From the NCBI RefSeq assembly GCF_900091955.1, contig NZ_FMDF01000183.1, positions 1 to 64,000 of the forward strand: a stretch of DNA of 64,000 nt, given 5' to 3'. The notes beneath the pieces are model-generated. The model was not told the origin of the DNA. It did not search any database and saw only the letters and a list, made by a program, of their open reading frames with translations. A program made the translations under genes and the position numbers. The stretch's first letter is position 1. Every line of letters starts with the position of its first letter. The DNA comes from Streptomyces sp. Ncost-T10-10d (GTDB lineage: Bacteria > Actinomycetota > Actinomycetes > Streptomycetales > Streptomycetaceae). Shown one piece after another: positions 25,851 through 34,901 of this stretch.

Positions 25851-26876
25851 TCAGAAGACGGCGGGCAGGACGACGGTCTCCGCCGCGTCGAAGCCGACCC
25901 CGACCGTAGCGCCCTCGTCCGGGGCGTCCCGCAGCGCACACTCCGCCTCCAGGACCGGACCGCCCACCGGCATCAGCTGTACGGCGACATGGTTGCCCCG
26001 GAACGTACGCGTCCCGACCGTGCAGCGCAGCCCCCCGTCCGGGGAGCCGATCCGGACCCCGGCCGGGCGCACCAGCAGATCGCACGCTCCCTGTGGCGAT
26101 CCCTCGGGCACCGGCACCTTGCCCCACACCGTGTCGGCGGCCGTGCCGGCCACCGTCGCCTCCACCACGTTGTCGAAGCCGAGGAACCGGGCGACGAAGG
26201 CGGAGGCGGGCTGCTGCCAGACCTCCAGTGGGGTGCCCACCTGGGCGATCCGCCCGTCGCGCATCACCACCACCCGGTCGGCGAGGGCGAATGCCTCACC
26301 CTGGTCGTGGGTGACGGCGAGCACCGTCGTACCCAACCGTCCGAAGAGCGTGCGCAGTTCGACGACGAGCCGTTCACGCAGCCCGCGGTCGAGCTGGCCG
26401 AGCGGCTCGTCCAGCATCAGCAGCTTCGGGCTCGGCGCAAGCGCCCTCGCGAGGGCGACACGCTGCTGCTCACCGCCGGACAGCGCGGCAACGGCCCGCC
26501 GTTCGGAGCCGGGCAGGCCCACCAGGTCGAGGAGTTCACCGACCCTGCGCTCCTGATCTCGCCGCGACACCCCGCGCATCCGCAGCCCGAAGGCGACGTT
26601 GGCGCCGACATCCCGGTGTGGGAAGAGCTGGTGGTCCTGGAACATCAGGCCGAGTCCGCGCCGGTGCACCGGCACCCCGGCCTGGTCCGCGCCGTCCAGC
26701 AGTACCCGGCCGCCGTCCGGCGGGTGCAGTCCGGCGACCACCCGCAGCAGGGTCGACTTGCCGCTGCCGCTCGGCCCCAGCACGCACACGATCTCGTGCT
26801 CGGCGACCTCCAGATCCACTCTGTCGAGTGCCGCCCGCTCACCGAAGCGGACCGTGGCCGATTCCAGTGTCAGCAT
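25851..26876 (-). CDS. thiQ: Thiamine ABC transporter ATP-binding protein
   Basis: This 341-residue ATPase has Walker A GPSGSGKST near residue 36, signature LSGGEQQRVALARALA near 136 and Walker B LMLDEPLGQLD. A TOBE-like C-terminal region follows (LLVRPAGVRIGSPDGGLRC). It starts 2 bp after the permease stop. Membership of a TPP-riboswitch-controlled operon with a ThiB-like binding protein makes thiamine or its phosphates the likely substrate. It is longer than E. coli ThiQ because of the TOBE domain. Confidence 0.85.
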   Translation of the reverse strand: MLTLESATVRFGERAALDRVDLEVAEHEIVCVLGPSGSGKSTLLRVVAGLHPPDGGRVLLDGADQAGVPVHRRGLGLMFQDHQLFPHRDVGANVAFGLRMRGVSRRDQERRVGELLDLVGLPGSERRAVAALSGGEQQRVALARALAPSPKLLMLDEPLGQLDRGLRERLVVELRTLFGRLGTTVLAVTHDQGEAFALADRVVVMRDGRIAQVGTPLEVWQQPASAFVARFLGFDNVVEATVAGTAADTVWGKVPVPEGSPQGACDLLVRPAGVRIGSPDGGLRCTVGTRTFRGNHVAVQLMPVGGPVLEAECALRDAPDEGATVGVGFDAAETVVLPAVF

Positions 26877-26878
26877 CT

Positions 26879-28687
26879 CTAGAACTCCCCGGATCGGTCC
26901 GTGCGGATACGTTCGAGCAGCAGCAGCGAGAGGGCGCAGACCGCCATCAGAATGGTGCTGAGGGCCATCGCCTGGCCGTAGTTGAGCTCTCCAGCCCGCC
27001 CGAGCAGCCGGGCCACGGCCACCGGCAGCGTCGGGCGGTCGGGCCGTGCGATGAACACCGTCGCGCCGAACTCACCGAGCGACACGGCGAACGCGAACCC
27101 GGCCGCTACCAGCAACGCCCGCCGCACCAGCGGCAGATCGACCTCCCGCCAGGCCCGCAGGGGTGACGCCCCGAGCACCGTGGCCGCCTCCCTCAGCCGG
27201 CCGTCCACCGCCCGCAGGACCGGCAGCATGGTCCGTACGACGAAGGGCACACCGACCAGCGCCTGGGCGAGCGGCACCAGAATCCAGGAAGTCCGCAGAT
27301 CCAGCGGCGGCTTGTCCAGGGTGATCAGAAAGCCGAAGCCGACGGTGACCGCGGACACCCCGAGCGGCAGCATCAGCAAGGCGTCGAAGCCGCGGACGAG
27401 CCGCCCCGCGCGCCGGGTCAGCGCCGCGGCGGCGAGCCCGCCGATGACCAGCGCGATGACGGTCGCGACCAGCGCGTACTGCAATGAGTTCCAGATCGCT
27501 TCGAGCGGGGCGACCAGGAACGTGCCTCCGCCGGCGTCGGCGGACCGCAGGGCGCGGTAGAAGTCGAAGCCATGGCCGCCGGGTGTGTCCAGCGAGCGCT
27601 CGACCAGCACCCCGAGCGGCACCAGTATCAGCACGAGCACGGTCAGCAGCACCCCGCAGAGCAGCGCCCACTGCCCGGCGCCGTGCGGCCTGCGAGCGGT
27701 CTGTGCCGGGTCGACCAGCTTCAGCGCGGTCTCCCTGCGCCGTACGGTCCACGCGTGTACGGCGAGGATCGCGCCGACCGCGGCGAACTGCACCAGCGTC
27801 AGCACGGCGGCTGTCGGCAGGGCGAGCAGTTGGGCGGTCTGCCGGTAGATCTCCACCTCCAGCGTGGAGTATCCCGGGCCGCCGAGGATCTGCACGACCC
27901 CGAAGGAGGTGAAGGTGAAGAGGAAGACCATCAGCGCGGCGGCGGCCACGGCGGGCGCGAGGGCCGGCAGGGTGACCCGCCGCCAGGCGGCGAGCCGTCC
28001 GGCGCCCAGCACCCGGGCGGCCTCCTCCTGGCGTGGGTCGAGCTGTGACCACAGCCCGCCCACGGTCCGCACGACCACCGCGTAGTTGAAGAAGACATGG
28101 GCGAGCAGAATTGCCCAGACGGTGGTGTCGAGCCGTACGCCCCAGAGTTCGTCGAGGAACCCGCCGCGTCCCAGCAGCGCCAGGAAGGCGGTCCCGACGA
28201 CGACGGTCGGCAGGACGAACGGCACGGTGACGACCGCCCGCAGCAGTTGTTTGCCGGGGAAGTCGAAGCGTGCGAAGACATAGGCGCCGGGCAGCGCGAT
28301 CAGCAGGGTCAGCGCGGTCGAGGCGAGCGCCTGCCAGGTGGTGAACCAGAGGACGTCGCGAATGTCCGGCCGGGTCAGCACCTCGCCGATCCGGCCGAAC
28401 TGCCAGACGCCGTCGGCCTTCAGCCCTCGGCCGACGATCGCGGCGACGGGATAGGCGAAGAACAGCGCGAAGAACGCGACGGGCACGGCCATCAGGCCGA
28501 GCCGCACCGCGCTCCCCCGCCACGCCTTTGCGCGCGCCGAGTTCGCGTGCCCGGAGCGGGCGCGCGGCCTCTTCCCGCGCGGTCCCTCCCCGTGCTCGCT
28601 CTTCCCGTGCTCGCCCCCGCCCGCGTCCGTTCCGCGTACGGGAGTCTTCGCTACTTCACTACGAGCGAGGACCACGACTGGACCCAC
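26879..28687 (-). CDS. thiP: Thiamine ABC transporter permease
   Basis: This is a fused two-domain permease with about twelve helices. Each half carries an EAA loop: EEAARVLGAGRLAAWRRVTL in the first and REAATVLGASPLRAWREVDL in the second. This is the ThiP/FbpB architecture. The GTG start used here overlaps the thiB end by 37 bp. The first 60 residues are low-complexity and basic, and a GTG at 28507 with GGGGGAG just upstream would remove them, so the start is uncertain. It forms the membrane channel for the substrate bound by ThiB. Confidence 0.8.
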   Translation of the reverse strand: MGPVVVLARSEVAKTPVRGTDAGGGEHGKSEHGEGPRGKRPRARSGHANSARAKAWRGSAVRLGLMAVPVAFFALFFAYPVAAIVGRGLKADGVWQFGRIGEVLTRPDIRDVLWFTTWQALASTALTLLIALPGAYVFARFDFPGKQLLRAVVTVPFVLPTVVVGTAFLALLGRGGFLDELWGVRLDTTVWAILLAHVFFNYAVVVRTVGGLWSQLDPRQEEAARVLGAGRLAAWRRVTLPALAPAVAAAALMVFLFTFTSFGVVQILGGPGYSTLEVEIYRQTAQLLALPTAAVLTLVQFAAVGAILAVHAWTVRRRETALKLVDPAQTARRPHGAGQWALLCGVLLTVLVLILVPLGVLVERSLDTPGGHGFDFYRALRSADAGGGTFLVAPLEAIWNSLQYALVATVIALVIGGLAAAALTRRAGRLVRGFDALLMLPLGVSAVTVGFGFLITLDKPPLDLRTSWILVPLAQALVGVPFVVRTMLPVLRAVDGRLREAATVLGASPLRAWREVDLPLVRRALLVAAGFAFAVSLGEFGATVFIARPDRPTLPVAVARLLGRAGELNYGQAMALSTILMAVCALSLLLLERIRTDRSGEF

Positions 28688-29763
28688 TGCTCACGGTTCT
28701 TGGAGATGTTGTCGGGGGCGACGGTCGCCGGCCTGTCCACCGTCGCGCCGAACTTCGTGAAGAGTTCCGGCAGTTCCGCGCTCTTGGTGACCGGGTTCAC
28801 GAACATGTTCAGCGGCATGTCCTCCTGGAACTTCTTGCTGATCAGGAAGTCCAGCAGGGCCTTGCCGCCCGCCTCGTTCTTCGCGCCGTCCAGCAGACCC
28901 GCGAACTCGATCTGCCGGAAGCAGGTCCCGGTGGCGACCCCGGTCGGGGCCTCGGCCGGCTGCGGCTTCGCGTACAGCACCTCGACGGGCGGGCTGGAGG
29001 CGTACGAGACGACGAGCGGCCGGTCGGCCTTGGCCTTCTTGCCGCCCGCGGAACCGGAGAACTCCTCGTTGTACGCCTGCTCCCAGCCGTCCACGACCTT
29101 GACGCCATTGCTCTTCAGCTTCTTCCAGTAGTCCTGGTAGCCCTTCTCGCCGTAGGTGGCGACGGTGCCGAGGAGGAAGCCGAGGCCGGGCGAGGAGGTC
29201 GCGGCGTTCTCGGTGACGAGGAGGTTCTTGTACGCGGGCTTCGCCAGGTCGTCGAAGGACTGCGGCGGCGCGAGCTTCTTGTCGGCGAAGTACTTCTTGT
29301 CGTAGTTGACGCAGATGTCGCCGGTGTCGATCGGGGTGACCCGGTGCTCGGCGCCGTCCAGCTGCGTGTCGGCCGCCACCTGATCGATGCCCTTCGCCTC
29401 GTACGGCGTGAAGAGGCCGCTGTCGAGAGCTCGGGAGAGCAGGGTGTTGTCGACGCCGAAGAACACATCGCCGCGGGGGGAGCCCTTGGTCAGGATCTCC
29501 TGGTTGAGCGCGACACCCGCGTCGCCGCTCTTCAGCACCTTGACGGTGTAGCCGGTCTCCTCCGTGAACTCCTTGAGCACATCCTTGGAGGCGTTGAAGG
29601 AGTCATGGCTGACGAGAGTCACGGTCTTCGAACCGGAGCTCTTCGTGCCGCCGGAACCGGCGCCCGCGGTGTCGGAACTCCCGCATCCGGCAAGTGCCGT
29701 GACGCCGAGCGCGGAGGCGACAGCCGTCGCCGCGAGCCGCTTGGTTCTGCGCGTGGTGCTCAT
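28651..29763 (-). CDS. thiB: Thiamine-binding lipoprotein
   Basis: This 370-residue solute-binding protein has a lipoprotein signal (basic n-region, hydrophobic core, lipobox LAGC near residue 26). VTLVSHDSFNASKDVLKEF, VFFGVDNTLLSRALDSGLF and LLVTENAATSSPGLGFLL are typical ThiB segments. AGGAGG lies 7 nt before the ATG. A TPP riboswitch lies upstream, and a 6-bp hairpin overlaps the Shine-Dalgarno sequence, so thiamine pyrophosphate probably represses translation. It delivers substrate to ThiP and ThiQ. Confidence 0.88.
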   Translation of the reverse strand: MSTTRRTKRLAATAVASALGVTALAGCGSSDTAGAGSGGTKSSGSKTVTLVSHDSFNASKDVLKEFTEETGYTVKVLKSGDAGVALNQEILTKGSPRGDVFFGVDNTLLSRALDSGLFTPYEAKGIDQVAADTQLDGAEHRVTPIDTGDICVNYDKKYFADKKLAPPQSFDDLAKPAYKNLLVTENAATSSPGLGFLLGTVATYGEKGYQDYWKKLKSNGVKVVDGWEQAYNEEFSGSAGGKKAKADRPLVVSYASSPPVEVLYAKPQPAEAPTGVATGTCFRQIEFAGLLDGAKNEAGGKALLDFLISKKFQEDMPLNMFVNPVTKSAELPELFTKFGATVDRPATVAPDNISKNREQWVQSWSSLVVK

Positions 29764-29773
29764 TGTGGATTCC

Positions 29774-29792
29774 TCCTGGGTTTTGGCCAGGA
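29774..29792 (-). promoter_or_regulatory. Shine-Dalgarno sequestering hairpin before thiB
   Basis: On the minus strand TCCTGG pairs with CCAGGA across a 7-nt loop and covers four bases of the AGGAGG ribosome-binding site. It is a plausible expression platform of the TPP riboswitch. Confidence 0.5.
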
Positions 29793-29847
29793 AGAGACGC
29801 GGCCCCGCCCCTGGAGAAGCGGGCAGGGCGCAACAGCATGAGTTGAT

Positions 29848-29952
29848 GACCGAACTTCCTACCCGGAATGACCCGGGCGAGGTTCAGAGGGTCTGCGGCC
29901 GACCTGTTCTCGGTGCCGCACTCTCAGCGCTGTGGCGCTCCCCTGTCGGAAT
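29848..29952 (-). ncRNA. TPP riboswitch (thi element)
   Basis: The minus strand shows the conserved parts of the thiamine pyrophosphate aptamer in order: CAGGGGAGC, then GCTGAGAGTGCGG, then CCGCAGACCCTCTGAACC, then CCGGGTCATTCCGGGTAGGAAG. The helix P1 can form from CCGA and TCGG at the ends. It lies between rlmN and thiB and controls the thiBPQ operon. Confidence 0.93.
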
Positions 29953-29995
29953 ATGAAGTTGATTTCGGGCCCAGGTTACACGGGCCGTTCCGGCC

Positions 29996-31102
29996 TCAGC
30001 GCTCGGCCGCCGCCAGCTGCCCACAGGCCCCGTCGATCTCCTGGCCGCGGGTGTCCCGCACGGTGACCGGCACTCCATGTGCTGCGATCGCCTCGACGAA
30101 AGCCTTCTCGTCCTCGGGCCGCGAGGCGGTCCACTTGGAGCCGGGCGTCGGGTTCAGCGGGATCAGATTGACGTGCACCCGCTTGCCCTTGAGGAGCCGG
30201 CCGAGCCGGTCACCGCGCCAGGCCTGGTCGTTGATGTCCCGGATCAGCGCGTACTCGATGGAGATGCGACGGCCGGACTTCTCCGCGTATTCCCACGCGG
30301 CGTCCAGCACCTCGCCCACCTTCCAGCGTGTGTTCACGGGGACGAGCGTGTCGCGCAGCTCGTCGTCCGGTGCGTGCAGGGAGACGGCGAGGCGGCACTT
30401 GAAGCCCTCGTCGGCGAAGCGGAGCATCGCGGGCACCAGGCCCACGGTGGAGACGGTGATCCCGCGCTGCGAGAGCCCCAGCCCGTCCGGCTCCGGGTCG
30501 GTCAGCCGGCGGATCGCGCCGACCACCCGGTTGTAGTTGGCGAGCGGCTCGCCCATGCCCATGAAGACGATGTTGGAGAGCCGCGCCGGACCACCGGGGA
30601 CCTCCCCGTCGCGCAGCGCGCGCATGCCGTCCACGATCTGGTGGACGATCTCCGCGGTCGACAGATTGCGGTCGAGACCGGCCTGTCCCGTGGCGCAGAA
30701 CGGGCAGTTCATCCCGCATCCCGCCTGCGACGAGATGCACATCGTCACCCGCTCCGGGTAGCGCATCAGGACGGACTCGACGAGCGTCCCGTCGTGCAGC
30801 TTCCACAGCGTCTTACGGGTGGTGTCGTCGTCACAGCTGATGTGGCGGACCACCGACATCAGGTCGGGGAACATCGCCTCGGCGAGCTTGTCCCGCGAAC
30901 CGGCCGGGATATTGGTCCACTCGGCCGGGTCGTGCGCGTACCGCGCGAAGTAGTGCTGTGAGAGCTGCTGGGCGCGGAACGGCTTCTCGCCGATCGCGGC
31001 GACGGCTTCCTTGCGCTCGGCGGGCGTGAGGTCGGCGAGGTGCCGCGGCGGCTTCTTGGCTCCGCGGGGCGCGACGAAAGTGAGTTCTCCGGGCTTAGGC
31101 AT
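29996..31102 (-). CDS. rlmN: Dual-specificity 23S rRNA/tRNA (adenine-C2) methyltransferase
   Basis: This is a 368-residue radical SAM enzyme with the cluster motif CGMNCPFCATG near residue 125. IVFMGMGEPLANYNRV is the conserved substrate-loop region. The C-terminal cysteine needed for the ping-pong mechanism is in DGACGQLA near 360. It methylates C2 of A2503 in 23S rRNA and A37 in some tRNAs. The length matches the family. It is separated from cdsA by a terminator and is followed by the TPP riboswitch. Confidence 0.93.
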   Translation of the reverse strand: MPKPGELTFVAPRGAKKPPRHLADLTPAERKEAVAAIGEKPFRAQQLSQHYFARYAHDPAEWTNIPAGSRDKLAEAMFPDLMSVVRHISCDDDTTRKTLWKLHDGTLVESVLMRYPERVTMCISSQAGCGMNCPFCATGQAGLDRNLSTAEIVHQIVDGMRALRDGEVPGGPARLSNIVFMGMGEPLANYNRVVGAIRRLTDPEPDGLGLSQRGITVSTVGLVPAMLRFADEGFKCRLAVSLHAPDDELRDTLVPVNTRWKVGEVLDAAWEYAEKSGRRISIEYALIRDINDQAWRGDRLGRLLKGKRVHVNLIPLNPTPGSKWTASRPEDEKAFVEAIAAHGVPVTVRDTRGQEIDGACGQLAAAER

Positions 31103-31129
31103 GGTTCATCCAGTGTCGCAGACAGAACA

Positions 31130-31166
31130 GTGAGGGCCCGCCGCCCTGTGGACAACGGACCCTCAC
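31130..31166 (-). terminator. Terminator downstream of cdsA
   Basis: GTGAGGGCCCG pairs with CGGACCCTCAC (one mismatch) across a 15-nt loop, in the gap between cdsA and rlmN. Confidence 0.6.
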
Positions 31167-31203
31167 GCACAAAAGCCCAGGTCAGGACGGTAGAGCTCGG
31201 GGG

Positions 31204-32289
31204 TCAGCCGGAACCCACGAACAGCACCATCAGCAACCAGACCACCGGGGCGGTCGGCAGCAGCGAGTCCAGCCGGTCCATGATGCCGCCGTGGCCCGGC
31301 AGCAGCGTGCCCATGTCCTTGATCCCGAGGTCCCGCTTGATCATCGACTCGCCCAGGTCACCGAGAGTGGCACTGGCCGCGACCGCGAGCCCCAGCAGAA
31401 GTCCCTGCCACCAGGAACCACCGTCGATCAGGAACTGCATGCACAGCGCACCGGCGACCATCGCGAAGGCGACGGCCCCGAACAGGCCCTCGCGGGTCTT
31501 TCCGGGACTGATGCGCGGCGCGAGCTTGTGCTTGCCGAAGCGCCAGCCGACGGCGTACGCACCCGTGTCGCTGACCACGGTCAGCAGCAGGAAGGTGAGC
31601 ACCCGCTGCGGCCCGTCGTCCGCGGTCAGGAGCATGGCGACGAAGGTGGCCAGGAACGGTACGTAGAACGCGGCGAACACGCCGGCCGTGACGTCCTTGA
31701 GGTAGTCCTCGGGCGGCTCCGTCATCCGCCAGACGAGCACCGCGAGCGCGGTCAGCGCCATCGCGACCCAGGCGCCCTCGGCGCCCCGTGCGTATCCGGC
31801 CACCACCATCGCCGCGCCACCGACCGCCAGCGGGATGAGCGGCGCCTTGATGCCCTTGCGCTCCTCCAGCCGGGAGGTGAGCTCCCACAGGCCCACGACG
31901 ACGGCGACGGCGACCACACCGACGAAGACGGCCTTCACGATGAACAGCGAGGCGACGATGACGGCGCCGAGCCCCACACCGACCCCTATTGCGGATCGCA
32001 GATCACGGCCCGCACGTTTCTTCTGCGGGGGCGGTGGCGCGGTGGACATGGGCTCCTGCGGCTTCTCGTCACGGAACAGGGGGCCGCCGCTCAGGCGTGC
32101 GGCCCCCTGGTCCCGGTCGTCACGATCGTCAGCGTCTCTACCTGCGTCGGGAACGTCCGGCACTATGGGCATGGGCCGAGTCTGCTGGGCGTCATGCACA
32201 TCGTATGCAGGACCCGCCGGGGCGGCCTGCGTCTCGGGCGCATCCCAGCGGCCGGCTCCCTGCGGGGCGCCCCAGGAAGAGTCGTTCAT
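31204..32289 (-). CDS. cdsA: Phosphatidate cytidylyltransferase
   Basis: This 361-residue integral membrane enzyme has a Pro/Asp-rich cytoplasmic extension of about 100 residues and then about eight helices. The CDP-diglyceride synthetase signature SDTGAYAVGWRFGKHKLAPR runs near residue 255, followed by SPGKTREGLFGA. It makes CDP-diacylglycerol from CTP and phosphatidic acid, feeding phospholipid synthesis. Its ATG overlaps the frr stop (TGATG). It is the last gene of the frr-cdsA pair before a terminator. Confidence 0.92.
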   Translation of the reverse strand: MNDSSWGAPQGAGRWDAPETQAAPAGPAYDVHDAQQTRPMPIVPDVPDAGRDADDRDDRDQGAARLSGGPLFRDEKPQEPMSTAPPPPQKKRAGRDLRSAIGVGVGLGAVIVASLFIVKAVFVGVVAVAVVVGLWELTSRLEERKGIKAPLIPLAVGGAAMVVAGYARGAEGAWVAMALTALAVLVWRMTEPPEDYLKDVTAGVFAAFYVPFLATFVAMLLTADDGPQRVLTFLLLTVVSDTGAYAVGWRFGKHKLAPRISPGKTREGLFGAVAFAMVAGALCMQFLIDGGSWWQGLLLGLAVAASATLGDLGESMIKRDLGIKDMGTLLPGHGGIMDRLDSLLPTAPVVWLLMVLFVGSG

Positions 32290-32846
32290 CAGACTTCGAG
32301 CAGCTCGGCTTCCTTGTGCTTGAGCAGCTCGTCAACCTGTGCGACGTACTTCGCGGTGGTGTCGTCGAGCTCCTTCTCGGCGCGACGCACCTCGTCCTCG
32401 CCGGACTCCTTGTCCTTGACCAGCTTGTCGAGCGTCTCCTTGGCCTTGCGGCGCACGGCCCGGATGGAGATCTTGGAGTCCTCGGCCTTCGTCTTCGCGA
32501 CCTTGATGTAGTCGCGGCGACGCTCCTCGGTGAGGTCCGGGAAGGTCACCCGGATGATATTGCCGTCGTTGCTCGGGTTGACGCCGAGGTCCGAGTCGCG
32601 GATGGCCTGCTCGATGTTGCGCAGCGCGCTCTTGTCGAACGGCGTCACGACGGCCATGCGCGGCTCGGGCACCGAGAACGAGGCGAGCTGGTTGATCGGG
32701 GTCAGCGCGCCGTAGTAGTCGGCGACGATCTTGTTGAACATCGCCGGGTGCGCACGGCCGGTACGGATCGCCGCGAAGTCCTCTTTCGCGACGACAACGG
32801 CCTTCTCCATTTTCTCCTCGGCCTCAAGGAGGGTTTCTTCGATCAC
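32289..32846 (-). CDS. frr: Ribosome recycling factor
   Basis: This 185-residue protein matches RRF throughout: MEKAVVVAKEDFAAIRTGRA near the N-terminus, NPSNDGNIIRVTFPDLTEER in the middle and a long C-terminal helix. With EF-G it splits post-termination ribosomes. Two adjacent GTG codons could start it; the second, with AGGAG 6 nt away, gives the usual N-terminus V-I-E-E-T. The gene follows pyrH, as in most bacteria. Confidence 0.95.
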   Translation of the reverse strand: MIEETLLEAEEKMEKAVVVAKEDFAAIRTGRAHPAMFNKIVADYYGALTPINQLASFSVPEPRMAVVTPFDKSALRNIEQAIRDSDLGVNPSNDGNIIRVTFPDLTEERRRDYIKVAKTKAEDSKISIRAVRRKAKETLDKLVKDKESGEDEVRRAEKELDDTTAKYVAQVDELLKHKEAELLEV

Positions 32847-32988
32847 CACGTGCTCCTGCGTGTCTTGAGTGGGCCCGGCGTGCTCGGGCCCGGCGGGTCC
32901 TGCGTCGCGTCCTCACCTGCACGGTGTCCGACCGGCAGGCCGTTGTCCATCCTTCGGGACCTGTCCAGGGGTGTTCCCCGCAGGCCCC

Positions 32989-33018
32989 GGACCTTCCCTC
33001 GGCTTCCAGGGAAGGTCC
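32989..33018 (-). terminator. Hairpin between pyrH and frr
   Basis: A perfect 11-bp stem (GGACCTTCCCT / AGGGAAGGTCC) with an 8-nt loop lies 9 bp after the pyrH stop. It may terminate or attenuate transcription before frr. Confidence 0.65.
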
Positions 33019-33026
33019 CCCGGTTC

Positions 33027-33803
33027 TCAGGCCCGGGTGCCCTGGTCACTCACGAGCGTGCCGATCTTCTCACCCTTGACCGCGCGGGCGATATTGCCCG
33101 TGGCGGTCAGCTCGAAGACGAGGATCGGCAGCTGGTTGTCACGGCAGAGCGTGATGGCGGTGGCGTCGGCGATCTTGAGATCGCGGGCGAGCACCTCGCT
33201 GTACTCAAGGGCGTCGAACTTCACCGCGTCGGGGTTGGTCTTCGGGTCGGAGTCGTAGACCCCGTCCACCCCGTTCTTGCCCATCAGCAGACCCTGGGCG
33301 TCGATCTCCAGGGCGCGCTGGGCGGCAGTGGTGTCGGTGGAGAAGTACGGCATCCCCATGCCGGCGCCGAAGATGACGACACGGCCCTTCTCCAGGTGGC
33401 GCACGGCGCGCAGCGGGATGTACGGCTCCGCGACCTGCCCCATGGTGATGGCGGTCTGGACGCGGGAGTCGATGCCTTCCTTCTCCAGGAAGTCCTGGAG
33501 CGCCAGGCAGTTCATGACCGTGCCGAGCATGCCCATGTAGTCGGAACGGGCCCGGTCCATGCCGCGCTGCTGGAGCTCGGCACCGCGGAAGAAGTTGCCG
33601 CCGCCGATGACGACCGCGATTTGCGCACCGCCGCGGACGACTGCCGCGATTTCCCGGGCGATGGCGTGTACGACGTCGGGGTCGACACCGAGACCCCCGC
33701 CACCGGCGAACGCCTCTCCGGACAGCTTCAGCATGAAGCGCCCGGGTACCTTGCCGTCGTCGCGCTTGTGGTCACCTGTTGCGGCGTCCGCGCCCTTGTT
33801 CAT
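33027..33803 (-). CDS. pyrH: UMP kinase
   Basis: This is a 258-residue amino-acid-kinase fold enzyme. RFMLKLSGEAFAGGGGLGVD and VVIGGGNFFRGAEL form the phosphate-binding loops, and KNGVDGVYDSDPK is the nucleotide-binding segment. It phosphorylates UMP to UDP and is hexameric and UTP-inhibited in other bacteria. The N-terminal 20 residues (NKGADAATGDHKRDDGKV) are an actinobacterial extension. GAGGAG lies 7 nt before the ATG. Confidence 0.95.
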   Translation of the reverse strand: MNKGADAATGDHKRDDGKVPGRFMLKLSGEAFAGGGGLGVDPDVVHAIAREIAAVVRGGAQIAVVIGGGNFFRGAELQQRGMDRARSDYMGMLGTVMNCLALQDFLEKEGIDSRVQTAITMGQVAEPYIPLRAVRHLEKGRVVIFGAGMGMPYFSTDTTAAQRALEIDAQGLLMGKNGVDGVYDSDPKTNPDAVKFDALEYSEVLARDLKIADATAITLCRDNQLPILVFELTATGNIARAVKGEKIGTLVSDQGTRA

Positions 33804-33831
33804 GGAGATTCTCCTCGTGCACATACGAAGA

Positions 33832-33875
33832 AGGCCATTGCCGGTGGGTCTGGTGTCCCTCAGCGGCAATGGCCT
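33832..33875 (-). terminator. Terminator between tsf and pyrH
   Basis: A perfect 12-bp stem (AGGCCATTGCCG / CGGCAATGGCCT) with a 20-nt loop lies about 90 bp after tsf. On the minus strand it is followed by TCTTCGT. Confidence 0.75.
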
Positions 33876-33962
33876 CCTCGTCAGATCTGCGGTCGTACGG
33901 CATGTGTGCGGCCGACGACTGCACCAGACCCTATCGGGGTCCACCGTTGTTCGCGGACGGAC

Positions 33963-34799
33963 TCAGATGCCGACCTTGATGCGCGAGAAGCGCTTCAGGG
34001 TGACACCGGCCTCGTCCAGAACCTTCTGGACGGACTTCTTGTTGTCCTTGGCGAACGCCTGCTCCAGGACGACGACGTCCTTGAAGAAGCCGTTGACGCG
34101 ACCCTCGACGATCTTCGGAAGGGCGGCCTCGGGCTTGCCCTCCTCGCGAGAGGTGGCCTCGGCGACACGACGCTCGTTCTCGACCGTCTCGGCCGGGACC
34201 TCGTCGCGGTTGAGGTACTTCGGGGCGAAGGCGGCGATGTGCTGCGCGACGTCCTTGGCGACCTCGGCGTTCTCCTTGTCGAGCTCGACCAGGACGCCGA
34301 CCTGCGGCGGGAGGTCGGGCATCGTGCGGTGCATGTACGCAGCCACGTAACCGCCGGTGAACTGCGCGAAGCGGTCCAGGACGATCTTCTCGCCGAGGTT
34401 GGCGTTGGCCTCGTCGACGTATGCCTGGACAGTCTTGCCGGCCTCGATCTCGGAGGCGAGCAGCGTGGCCAGGTCGGCCGGGGAGGTCGCGGCGACGTGG
34501 GCGGCGAGCGTGTTGGCCACGGCCTGGAACTTCTCGCCCTTGGCGACGAAGTCCGTCTCGCACTTCAGCTCGAGCAGAACGCCGGAGGTCTTGTCCTCGG
34601 AGATGAGGGAGACGACGGCGCCGTTCTCGGCAGAACGGCCCTCGCGCTTGGCGACGCCCTTCTGACCCTTGATACGGAGCGCCTCGACGGCCTTGTCGAC
34701 GTTGCCCTCGGCCTCGTCGAGCGCCTTCTTGCAGTCCATCATGCCGGCGCCGGTCAGCTCGCGGAGCTTCTTGACGTCAGCGGCGGTGTAGTTCGCCAT
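33963..34799 (-). CDS. tsf: Elongation factor Ts
   Basis: This 278-residue protein starts with the UBA-like domain (KKLRELTGAGMMDCKKALDE), followed by the core with CETDFVAKGEKFQ and FTGGYVAAYMH. It is the guanine nucleotide exchange factor of EF-Tu. The gene lies downstream of rpsB in the conserved order. An internal hairpin in the rpsB-tsf gap may reduce tsf expression relative to rpsB. Confidence 0.96.
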   Translation of the reverse strand: MANYTAADVKKLRELTGAGMMDCKKALDEAEGNVDKAVEALRIKGQKGVAKREGRSAENGAVVSLISEDKTSGVLLELKCETDFVAKGEKFQAVANTLAAHVAATSPADLATLLASEIEAGKTVQAYVDEANANLGEKIVLDRFAQFTGGYVAAYMHRTMPDLPPQVGVLVELDKENAEVAKDVAQHIAAFAPKYLNRDEVPAETVENERRVAEATSREEGKPEAALPKIVEGRVNGFFKDVVVLEQAFAKDNKKSVQKVLDEAGVTLKRFSRIKVGI

Positions 34800-34841
34800 G
34801 AGTCTGTGTTTCTCTCTCGAAGTCTGAAAGATCTACGGGTG

Positions 34842-34881
34842 GACGGCGGGGGCGGCGCTCGTGGCACCGGCCCCCGCCGTC
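34842..34881 (-). terminator. Hairpin between rpsB and tsf (possible attenuator)
   Basis: A perfect 12-bp stem (GACGGCGGGGGC / GCCCCCGCCGTC) with a 16-nt loop sits in the 102-bp gap between rpsB and tsf. Confidence 0.65.
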
Positions 34882-34901
34882 ATTCAGCCGTGACGGAGGT
34901 G

